This document shows, piece after piece, positions 1 through 5,086 of a stretch of 5,218 nucleotides of DNA; position 1 is the first letter of the stretch, and every line of letters starts with the position of its first letter. The stretch is taken from assembly GCA_030152425.1 (NCBI GenBank), contig JASLJP010000037.1, positions 1 through 5,218 on the forward strand, read 5' to 3'. Below the pieces are notes generated by a model. The model had not been told where the DNA came from, did not search any database, and saw only the letters and a list, made by a program, of their open reading frames with translations. Made by a program: the position numbers and the translations under genes. This stretch comes from Aquirhabdus sp. GTDB lineage: Bacteria > Pseudomonadota > Gammaproteobacteria > Pseudomonadales > Moraxellaceae.

Positions 1-116
1 CCTCCTTCAGCCAGCAACAGGGCGCAGAGCCCGCCGACCAGACCGCCTCCGACAATGACGACATCGACTTGCAGCGGAGATGCGCTATGCAGCGCTGCAG
101 ACTGAGGCTGGGTCAT
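1..116 (-). CDS. ubiI: FAD-dependent ubiquinone hydroxylase, UbiI/VisC-like (N-terminus only)
   Basis: Only the first 38 codons are inside the window; the gene runs off the left edge. After a variable leader of about 16 residues comes VDVVIVGGGLVGG, the first beta strand and GxGxxG dinucleotide-binding turn of the class A flavoprotein monooxygenases (UbiH/UbiI/UbiF/Coq6). The ATG at 116-114 overlaps the TGA of ubiH as ATGA, and a weak GGGA Shine-Dalgarno (125-128) sits 8 bases upstream, so translation is probably coupled to ubiH. In gammaproteobacteria the gene after pepP-ubiH is usually visC/ubiI, whose product hydroxylates C5 of the ubiquinone ring in the soluble Ubi complex. The family assignment is seen in the sequence; the choice of UbiI over another paralogue rests on gene order. 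The premature stop in ubiH would be expected to lower its translation. Confidence 0.75.
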   Translation of the reverse strand, partial: MTQPQSAALHSASPLQVDVVIVGGGLVGGLCALLLAEG

Positions 117-1378
117 ACTTTGAGTCCCATGGCGTAGTTGGCCACCAGTTGCTTGGCGCCGGGGATGACGTCAAAGGCCACAAGGCCGGTGTTGCGCGCC
201 AGTTTGAGTAGTGGATTGTGATTGCTAAAGCCGCGCACGATGGAGTCGCAAAATTTGATCACCCGCGTTTGGTCGGTCAGGCGGGACTGCTCATAGGCGC
301 TGAGGACTGCATGTTCACCCAGATCACGGCCAGCGCCTGCCTGTGCCGCTAGCGTACGGGTCAGCACTTGCGCATCACGGATACAGAGGTTAAAGCCCTG
401 CCCGGCAACGGGGTGTAAGGTGTGTGCGGCGTTGCCCATCAGCACTACACGACCGATTACTTGGCGCTGAGCGAGGACTTGCGCCAGAGAGTAGGCAAAG
501 CGTTTGCCCGTTTTTTGAAATTCACCGGCACGATTGGCAAAGGTATGTTGTAGAGCATCCAAGAAGTGTTGATCATTGGCTTCGCCCAACCACGCCTGCT
601 CGGTGCCTGCAGGGACGGTCCAGACTACGGCACGGCGGTTCTGGCCGCACAGCGGCAAGAGCGCCAGCGGCCCTTGCGGCGCAAAGCGCTCAAAGGCCAA
701 CTGTTGGTGCGGCAAGCTGGTCTGTACCGTGGTGACGAGGGCGACTTAGCCATAGTCATGCTCGGTGACGTCGATGCCCAGTGCGCGGCGGCAGAACGAG
801 TCTCGGCCGTCAGCAGCAATCAGCGCGGGTGTCTGAATGGTGAGGGTCTGGCTACTGCGTGCCGCATCGCTTTTTGTCGCGGTGATCTCGGCATAGTCTG
901 TGGTTTGGGACAATGCCGTGACATTGACCCCGTCGATCAAGGTGATCAAGCTATTGGCGCGGACTTGACCGAGCAAGACGCGGCCCAGCCATGCGTTCTC
1001 GATCACTTGGCCAAAGCTCTCCAGCCCTTCGGCTTGGCTACTGAGGCGTGCCTTGCCAAAGCTGCCCTGCTCGCTGATATGGATGTTCAAGATCGGGGTG
1101 GCGAATTCTTGCAGCACCTGCCATAGCCCGAGATCGCTAAAGATCTGCACGGTACGGCGTGACAGCGCCGTATTGCGCGCGTCGAAGCTGGAGTAATACG
1201 GGGCATTGTCCATCTGCGCGGGATAGCGCACGGCTTCTAGAATGGTCACCGCCTGCCCTTGCTGCGCCAGCATCAGGGCGAGGGTCAGTCCGACCATGCC
1301 GCCGCCGACGATGAGCAATGGCACCTGTTGCGGGATGGTTGTCGTGGTTTGGTCTGCGGTGTCGTGGTGATCGGTCAT
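113..1378 (-). pseudogene. ubiH: 2-octaprenyl-6-methoxyphenol hydroxylase UbiH, interrupted by an in-frame TAA
   Basis: UbiH is the FAD- and NADPH-dependent monooxygenase that hydroxylates C1 of the ubiquinone ring. The frame runs 421 codons plus the final TGA (E. coli UbiH is about 390 residues), broken only by TAA at codon 211 (746-748). Before the stop: a 20-residue leader, LLIVGGGMVG at 21-30 (FAD ADP-binding GxGxxG), the DARNTALS segment near 66-73 typical of UbiH, and AADGRDS at 188-194 (the DG motif). After the stop, in the same frame: AFERFAPQGPLALLPL, then GNAAH at 315-319 and HPVAGQGFNL at 322-331, the GD/FAD-ribityl motif. The stop falls in DYG*VALV, where relatives have Gln (compare YEQLAV in E. 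coli), so CAA to TAA is the simplest explanation. The start ATG abuts the pepP stop; the nearest Shine-Dalgarno, AAGGA at 1391-1395, is 12 bases away, longer than ideal. Without suppression the product would be a 210-residue fragment lacking the second half of the FAD site. It could be a true null, a sequencing error or a suppressed stop. Confidence 0.9.
746..748 (-). other. Premature ochre stop codon in ubiH (probable CAA>TAA)
   Basis: The plus strand reads TTA here, giving TAA in the ubiH frame. The distance from the ubiH ATG (1378) to the downstream part of the gene is a multiple of three, so this is a nonsense codon and not a frameshift. Codons on both sides read sensible UbiH sequence. 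One base on the plus strand (748, A instead of G) would restore Gln. TAA is used as an ordinary stop by pepP, the coiled-coil gene, zapA and the gene at the right edge, so reassignment of TAA is not supported. The next possible start downstream is a TTG at 715 without a visible Shine-Dalgarno. Confidence 0.9.
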
Positions 1379-2776
1379 TTATGCGGTACGTCCTTGCAGC
1401 ATGAGTTGCTCAATGGCCTCGACCGTTTTCGGTACATCACGCGTCAGGACGTCTGGACCTGCAGCGGTGACCAGCACATCGTCTTCGATACGGATGCCGA
1501 TACCACGCCAGCGTGCCTCGACCGTCTCGTCATCGACTGCGACATAGAGGCCGGGCTCGACTGTCAGCACCATACCGGCCTCCAGTAAGCGCCACTCGCC
1601 ATCGATTTTGTAGGCGCCGACATCATGCACATCCATACCCAGCCAGTGTCCGGTACCGTGCATATAGAAGCGGCGATGTTTGCCTGCGTCGATCAGTGCG
1701 TCGATGTCGCGATGTTCATCATCAAAGGCCAGCAATCCGAGTTTAACCAAGCCTTCGGTGAGTACGCGTACCGCGACGGCATCGTAGGCTTTGCAGTGGG
1801 CGCCGACCACGACGGCATCAATCGCAGCAAGCTGCGCATCGAGTACCAGTTGGTAAAGCGCTTTTTGCTCGGGGCTAAAGGTGCCATTGACCGGAAAGGT
1901 ACGCGTGATGTCCGCTGCATAATGATCCAGCTCGCCACCAGCGTCGATCAACACCAAGTCGCCGTCCTTGAGGTCTGCGTTGTTTTCGACATAGTGCAAG
2001 ATACAGCCATTGGCACCGCCACCGACGATGCTGTTATAGGCAGTCTGGCAGCCGTTGCGGGCAAACTCATACAGCAGTTCGGCTTCCAGCGCATACTCGC
2101 GCATGTCCGGGCGTACGGTCTGCATGGCGCGGACATGGGCATGGGCGCTAATCTGGGCGACACTGCGCATGGTGTCGATTTCATGCGTGTCTTTGCGCAG
2201 ACGCATCTCGTCGAGGATCGAGTCCAGTTGGATGATTTCAATCGGTACATTGCCACCTTGCCGTTGAATGGACACGGCATTGTTCAACCAACTGCTGACC
2301 TTTAGGTCAAAGGCACTGTCATTGCCCAGCCGGACATAGAGGCGTTTTTTGCCCAGCAGCAGCTTGGGCATCCAGCTATCGAGATCTTCTATTTTGTAGG
2401 CCACATCTGCGCCGAAGTTGGCAACTGCACCTGCTGTCCCTGCCCGTAAGCCATCCCAGATTTCACGCTCACGGTTGCGCTCACGGCAAAACAGGCCAAA
2501 CTCGACGTCTACGCCGTCGATCTCTTGCTGGGGTTGGATAAACGCCAGTGCTTCAGGCTCGGCAAAGCCCGTCAGATAATAAAAACTGCTGTCGGCGCGA
2601 AAGCGGTACTCGGCATCGCGGTTACGGATATGGGTAGGTGCGGTACTGATCAGGGCAATCGAATCGGCACTCATCGCGGCACGCAGCCGCGCTCGGCGCT
2701 TGGCATAGACAGCGAGGTGGGGTGGCGTGATCGGATGTGCGTCTGCCACAGCGGGTGCCGAGAGGATATGATTCAT
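1379..2776 (-). CDS. pepP: Xaa-Pro aminopeptidase P (M24B family)
   Basis: PepP is a cytoplasmic dimanganese enzyme that removes an N-terminal residue preceding proline. The 465-residue product is slightly longer than E. coli PepP (441), mainly from an N-terminal leader. An N-terminal creatinase-like domain (about 20-190, with SSFYYLTGFAEPEA at 63-76) precedes the pita-bread catalytic domain. All five metal ligands can be assigned: D278 (LVLIDAG), D289 (AADITRTFPVNG), H377 (HGTGHWLG), E407 (LTVEPGLY) and E431 (GIRIEDD). The supporting histidines H261 (ILHYVEN) and H384 (VHDVG) are also present, so the enzyme looks fully active. The ATG is preceded by only a weak GGACT-like ribosome site 7 bases upstream. 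It lies 66 bases after ygfB and its TAA directly abuts the ubiH ATG, an order typical of gammaproteobacteria. Nothing looks damaged. Confidence 0.96.
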   Translation of the reverse strand: MNHILSAPAVADAHPITPPHLAVYAKRRARLRAAMSADSIALISTAPTHIRNRDAEYRFRADSSFYYLTGFAEPEALAFIQPQQEIDGVDVEFGLFCRERNREREIWDGLRAGTAGAVANFGADVAYKIEDLDSWMPKLLLGKKRLYVRLGNDSAFDLKVSSWLNNAVSIQRQGGNVPIEIIQLDSILDEMRLRKDTHEIDTMRSVAQISAHAHVRAMQTVRPDMREYALEAELLYEFARNGCQTAYNSIVGGGANGCILHYVENNADLKDGDLVLIDAGGELDHYAADITRTFPVNGTFSPEQKALYQLVLDAQLAAIDAVVVGAHCKAYDAVAVRVLTEGLVKLGLLAFDDEHRDIDALIDAGKHRRFYMHGTGHWLGMDVHDVGAYKIDGEWRLLEAGMVLTVEPGLYVAVDDETVEARWRGIGIRIEDDVLVTAAGPDVLTRDVPKTVEAIEQLMLQGRTA

Positions 2777-2842
2777 CTAAAACAGTCCATAGTTGTTTGA
2801 TCGCCAAAAGGAGTCCCGTCACGCCGAGCGCGATGAGTTATA

Positions 2843-3490
2843 TCATGAGGGTCGATCAGGGTGAAATAGTTCAACCACTGAGGCCGCCGCAGGATGCTCA
2901 TCAGCCGTCTCGGCATCATGGATCGCTTCGGCCAGAGGCTTGCCCGTGAGCAGCGACGTGCTGGCGACCGGCAGTCGCTCACGACCGAGGCCGAGACTGA
3001 CCGGAATCAGACGCACATACTCGACCAGATCGGTATAGCTCTCCTCACCTTCTTCGTCGTCATCTTCATCGTTGTAGATCAAGCCAGCGACATCGCTGAG
3101 GCTACGCAGGATTTCGGACTCATCGGGACGGATTTTGCCACCCGTCAAGCCAAAGCCCAGCAGCAAGCCGCTGCTCCAATGTGCCAAGGCGTCAACGCGC
3201 TCGATCAGCGGATGATCGTCGTCCGGCAGCAGTGGATTGAAGTCCAGTTCGTCGTCGGCCAGTGTCGCTGCGGTGTCTTCCGCTTCTTCGGTCAGTAGGC
3301 GTAGTGCGTCTTCGGGCAGCGGCTCAAAGCCGATGCGCGCGAGGATCGCTTGCCACTCTTGCTCGGTGGGTGGTTGGGCGACCACCACGATGCCCGTCAA
3401 CAAGCCATGTAGCTCGCTGGCGCCTGACAGTTCAGACACTTTGGCAAAACGTGCGTTCCACTCGCTCCATCCAGAAATATCATCTTGCAT
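2843..3490 (-). CDS. ygfB: YgfB (UPF0149, YecA/YgfB family)
   Basis: This 215-residue acidic protein belongs to UPF0149. Family landmarks in order are ELHGLLTG (26-33), the helical ERVDALAHWSSGLLLGFGL stretch (97-115), and an acidic loop with DEDDDEEGEE (141-150) leading into LVEYVR (155-160). It resembles E. coli YgfB (192 residues) through EYVR, then continues about 55 residues, longer than the short E. coli tail. It lacks a cysteine-rich SEC-type zinc tail as found in YecA. Its biochemical role is not settled; in Pseudomonas aeruginosa YgfB has been reported to dampen AlpA-dependent transcription affecting ampDh3 and beta-lactam resistance, which may not carry over here. The ATG at 3490 has AAGGG (3498-3502) 7 bases upstream, supporting this start. 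It is the first gene of the ygfB-pepP-ubiH-ubiI operon. Confidence 0.92.
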   Translation of the reverse strand: MQDDISGWSEWNARFAKVSELSGASELHGLLTGIVVVAQPPTEQEWQAILARIGFEPLPEDALRLLTEEAEDTAATLADDELDFNPLLPDDDHPLIERVDALAHWSSGLLLGFGLTGGKIRPDESEILRSLSDVAGLIYNDEDDDEEGEESYTDLVEYVRLIPVSLGLGRERLPVASTSLLTGKPLAEAIHDAETADEHPAAASVVELFHPDRPS

Positions 3491-3511
3491 TGCGGTACCC
3501 TTTTGGTCTTT

Positions 3512-3556
3512 ATTCTATAAGTGTTGGATTGTAGCGCTGACGTCGACTTGTGTAGT
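3512..3556 (-). promoter_or_regulatory. Candidate promoter of the ygfB-pepP-ubiH operon
   Basis: Reading leftwards, TACAAT (3528-3533) matches the sigma-70 -10 box at five of six positions. With a 17-base spacer the -35 position is ACTACA (3551-3556), only three of six. A second -10-like word, TAGAAT (3512-3517), lies closer to the gene but has no useful -35. One of these probably drives the operon, since no other leader is available. The weak -35 would fit a modest or activator-dependent promoter. Confidence 0.4.
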
Positions 3557-3574
3557 AAAAGCACAAGATACGAC
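3542..3574. repeat. Imperfect inverted repeat between the divergent promoters
   Basis: GTCG-A-CTTGTG (3542-3552) is mirrored by CACAAG-ATA-CGAC (3562-3574) around a 9-base centre. The inner arms pair perfectly over 6 bp and the outer arms over 4 bp, with unequal interruptions of 1 and 3 bases. It lies over the -35 region of the leftward candidate promoter and about 30 bases upstream of the rightward -35, a position suited to an operator. It has no T-run, so it is not a terminator. It may also be chance. Confidence 0.35.
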
Positions 3575-3604
3575 ATATAAATGAGCGATGTCGAGTGAGT
3601 CTAG

Positions 3605-3634
3605 TTGACCCAGCGCGCCGTTGCCCACTATATT
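3605..3634 (+). promoter_or_regulatory. Sigma-70-like promoter for the coiled-coil gene and zapA
   Basis: TTGACC (3605-3610, five of six matches to TTGACA) and TATATT (3629-3634, five of six matches to TATAAT) are separated by 18 bases. Transcription would begin near 3641, giving a leader of about 38 bases before the ATG at 3679. This is the best promoter match in the intergenic region. Confidence 0.7.
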
Positions 3635-3678
3635 AGTGCCGAGCGTAATACAGCGCGACCCAACAGTGTGATTAAGTC

Positions 3679-4179
3679 ATGTTAGCAGAACTACAGCATC
3701 TACAAACACTCATCAAAGGCTTAACCGAGCAATTACAAGACAAGCGACTGGAAAACCAGCAACTGCAAGCCCAGCTTGCGGTTCACACGGTCGACCCGCA
3801 AGAAGAAGCCACGCGCAAGAACCTTGCCGAGCAACTGGAACAGTTGCAAAACCAATACACGCAGTGCGACAAGGACAAGCAAGAGCTGGCCGCGCGCCAC
3901 GCCCAACTGACCGAAGCGCATCAAACGCTACAGGCGACTCATGCTGCCACCGATCAGTCGCTCAGCGAACTACTGGATAAACGCGCCAACGAACTGACTC
4001 AGATTCAAGAAAACTTTGATGCCGAGCGTGCTCAGTTTGCTGAAGTCAAAGCAACACTGGAAAGCGAACGTGATGTGCTGCTGCGTAAGAACGAATTTGC
4101 CAAGCAAAAAGTGGAAGCGATTATTCATCGTCTGTCCTTGCTGGGTCAGTCTACTGCAGCCTCTGATACGGCCAATTAA
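3679..4179 (+). CDS. Enlarged ZapB-like coiled-coil protein (TIGR02449 family C-terminus)
   Basis: This 166-residue, charged and Gln-rich protein is helical heptad-like sequence almost throughout (about 3-152), with no signal peptide or membrane segment. The C-terminal part, ERDVLLRKNEFAKQKVEAII (130-149) and the HRL that follows, matches the conserved end of the small TIGR02449 proteins that sit immediately before zapA in Pseudomonas and relatives (core pattern L..KNE.A..KVE.MI.RL). Those are usually about 65-75 residues, so this one has roughly 90 extra residues of coiled coil on the N-terminal side. Such proteins are treated as ZapB-like, and the zapA neighbour two codons away supports a Z-ring role, but that is inference. 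The ATG has only a weak TAAG upstream (3673-3676). A short, possibly non-homologous coiled coil that converges on this pattern is the main alternative. Confidence 0.8.
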   Translation: MLAELQHLQTLIKGLTEQLQDKRLENQQLQAQLAVHTVDPQEEATRKNLAEQLEQLQNQYTQCDKDKQELAARHAQLTEAHQTLQATHAATDQSLSELLDKRANELTQIQENFDAERAQFAEVKATLESERDVLLRKNEFAKQKVEAIIHRLSLLGQSTAASDTAN

Positions 4180-4182
4180 GGA
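4178..4182 (+). promoter_or_regulatory. Ribosome binding site that sets the zapA start
   Basis: AAGGA overlaps the TAA stop of the coiled-coil gene. It ends directly against the ATG at 4183, too close to serve it, but is 9 bases from the ATG at 4192, which is therefore the likely initiation codon. The overlap with the upstream stop suggests translational coupling. Confidence 0.7.
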
Positions 4183-4191
4183 ATGTGTGCG

Positions 4192-4497
4192 ATGACAACC
4201 GAAGTCCTCATTTTTGATAAAAGCTACAAGCTGGAATGCCCTGCGCACGAAGAACCTAAGCTGCATGCCGCTGCCGAGGCGCTGGAGCGGAAATATCGCG
4301 AAGCTCGCCATGCGATGCCGCGTTTAGAGCCTGAGCGCGTCGCCGGGATGGTGGCGTTTAACCTTTCGCTGGAATATGCCAAGCTGGAACATAACTTCAA
4401 GGTGCTGTCGGAAGAGATCACCAAAGAAAAACGCCAGAGCGAAGAGCTGATCCACCAGCTTTCCCATCAAATCAAGGCAGTTTTGCAAGATCAATAA
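4192..4497 (+). CDS. zapA: Cell division protein ZapA
   Basis: ZapA binds FtsZ in the cytoplasm and cross-links filaments into the Z-ring. The 101-residue product has the usual two-part layout: an N-terminal globular domain (TEVLIFDKSYKLECPAHEEP, about 3-22, then LHAAAEALERKYREA and the ERVAGMVAFNLSLEYA helix), followed by a C-terminal coiled coil (about 60-100, rich in K, E and Q) that builds the antiparallel tetramer. Length agrees with the roughly 100-110 residues of the family. The start at 4192 is preferred over the in-frame ATG at 4183 because of the spacing to AAGGA at 4178-4182; the longer form would add only MCA. It follows the ZapB-like gene by 12 bases and precedes the 6S RNA gene, the order seen in many gammaproteobacteria. 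A hairpin terminator lies 43 bases after its stop. Confidence 0.93.
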   Translation: MTTEVLIFDKSYKLECPAHEEPKLHAAAEALERKYREARHAMPRLEPERVAGMVAFNLSLEYAKLEHNFKVLSEEITKEKRQSEELIHQLSHQIKAVLQDQ

Positions 4498-4540
4498 CCC
4501 TGCGCCTGCAGCTTGATTTAGGGGCACAAACACCCCGCTA

Positions 4541-4564
4541 GGGCAGCCATCGTGCTGCCCTTTT
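4541..4564 (+). terminator. Rho-independent terminator after zapA
   Basis: GGGCAGC (4541-4547) pairs perfectly with GCTGCCC (4554-4560) around a 6-base loop and is followed by TTTT. There is no A-run on the left, so it works rightwards only. It ends the coiled-coil/zapA transcript and separates it from the ssrS promoter. The short T-run may allow some read-through. Confidence 0.8.
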
Positions 4565-4610
4565 GCGGTCTGTACTCCACTGCATATCCGACTGTCTAAC
4601 AAGAAAAAAA

Positions 4611-4623
4611 TGACCACTGGTCA
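4611..4623. repeat. Perfect palindrome TGACCA-C-TGGTCA, operator-like
   Basis: Two 6-bp arms meet around a single central C. It is preceded by an A-run (4604-4610) and lies about 105 bases upstream of the predicted 6S RNA start, between the zapA terminator and the ssrS promoter. The half-site resembles those of several TetR-family regulators; RutR, for example, uses TTGACCA and TGGTCAA arms but with a two-base centre. No regulator gene lies nearby, so this is at most a candidate binding site. Confidence 0.35.
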
Positions 4624-4693
4624 ATTCATCATTATTTTGTGTTTGTATTTTAGTCACTTAACTGAGCGACTACGCAAAGCCGCCGTGTTTTAC

Positions 4694-4721
4694 TTGCATC
4701 TAAGGGCAACAGGTTTATACT
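4694..4721 (+). promoter_or_regulatory. Promoter of ssrS (6S RNA)
   Basis: TATACT (4716-4721) is a near-consensus -10 box placed about 7 bases before the predicted 5' end of 6S RNA. The -35 is weak: TTGCAT (4694-4699) with a 16-base spacer. A strong -10 with a poor -35 is compatible with use by sigma-70 and sigma-S holoenzymes. A distal second promoter, known for E. coli ssrS, cannot be identified with confidence here. Confidence 0.65.
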
Positions 4722-4727
4722 TTAATC

Positions 4728-4907
4728 ATCTCTGAGGTGCGCGCCAAGTAGCCCAATCCCCTGAGCCGATTTCATCCTATAGGGATGCGCTCTGTTGGTT
4801 CTGTGTGCAAGTCTGCCCCGAGTAGAAAGCCTGTGAGCCATCGGCGCCTCCTCCTTGAACCTTATTGGGTTCAAGGGTAACGGTTATTAGCGGCATTTTC
4901 GGAGACC
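4728..4907 (+). ncRNA. ssrS: 6S RNA
   Basis: 6S RNA mimics an open promoter and sequesters the sigma-70 RNA polymerase holoenzyme in stationary phase. Identification rests on segments shared with E. coli ssrS: the 5' end ATCTCTGAGGTG, the block CCCCTGAGCCGAT (4758-4770), the hairpin arms CCTTGAACC (4853-4861) and GGTTCAAGG (4868-4876), and the 3' end CGGAGA. The 5' TCTCTGAGG pairs with the 3' TTTTCGGAGA region to form the closing stem, and a small CATCC/GGATG hairpin (4773-4787) sits in the 5' arm. The length of about 180 nt fits the 184 nt of E. coli. Ends are estimated from the promoter and the closing stem, so either may be off by a few bases. It follows zapA as usual, but the customary downstream fau gene is absent. 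Confidence 0.93.
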
Positions 4908-4982
4908 TTATTTTTTTGAAGTGTCTGGATAAGTTTTAGAGCAAATTCGTTTTGCGGGACTTTTTCACTTTAAATCGCTTTC
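4908..4982 (+). other. Unassigned trailer between 6S RNA and a strong terminator
   Basis: A T-run (4911-4917) follows the 6S closing stem and may itself stop part of transcription. The rest holds no credible coding region or ribosome site. A small hairpin, GCAAA (4941-4945) with TTTGC (4951-4955), is the only structure visible. It most simply represents the 3' trailer of a 6S precursor that is trimmed later. Confidence 0.4.
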
Positions 4983-5011
4983 ACACCTGCATCCTTGCAG
5001 GTGTTTTTTTT
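4983..5011 (+). terminator. Strong rho-independent terminator downstream of ssrS
   Basis: ACACCTGCA (4983-4991) pairs over 9 bp with TGCAGGTGT (4996-5004) around a TCCT loop, and a run of eight T (5004-5011) follows. It points rightwards and probably marks the end of the 6S RNA primary transcript. Confidence 0.9.
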
Positions 5012-5030
5012 GCCTGAAATTCGACATGCT

Positions 5031-5076
5031 CATCAAAAACCGCCGCTTGGCGTCATCCAAGCGGCGGTTTTTGATG
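5031..5076. terminator. Bidirectional terminator between convergent transcripts
   Basis: A perfect 20-bp stem (5031-5050 with 5057-5076) encloses a 6-base loop. The GC-rich centre (CCGCCGCTTGG) is flanked by five A on the left and five T on the right, so it terminates in both directions. It ends the leftward gene at the right edge and backs up the ssrS terminator 20 bases away. Confidence 0.92.
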
Positions 5077-5086
5077 TCAGTTGAGT

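Noticed and set aside
113..715. Separate gene starting at TTG 715 encoding the C-terminal half of UbiH
   Set aside because: The upstream codons back to the TAA also read as UbiH in the same frame and there is no Shine-Dalgarno at 715, so it is the second part of one interrupted gene.
746..748. TAA reassigned to a sense codon in this organism
   Set aside because: pepP, the coiled-coil gene, zapA and the right-edge gene all end properly at TAA, so the standard code applies.
566..1126. Long plus-strand open frame (186 codons) opposite ubiH
   Set aside because: It is antisense to a clearly recognisable UbiH sequence, has no family resemblance and no ribosome site; it reflects codon bias of the real gene.
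1625..2305. Plus-strand open frame of 226 codons opposite pepP
   Set aside because: It lies entirely antisense to pepP, whose metal ligands are all intact; the product looks like no known protein.
3970..4311. Minus-strand open frame across the coiled-coil and zapA genes
   Set aside because: Antisense shadow of two genes with good family matches; no promoter or ribosome site.
4521..4536. GGGG...CCCC hairpin just before the zapA terminator
   Set aside because: Only a 4-bp stem with an 8-base loop and no T-run; the following GGGCAGC/GCTGCCC hairpin explains termination better.
4611..4623. RutR operator
   Set aside because: The arms match but the centre is one base, not two, the outer T/A bases do not match symmetrically, and there are no pyrimidine genes nearby; kept only as a generic operator-like palindrome.
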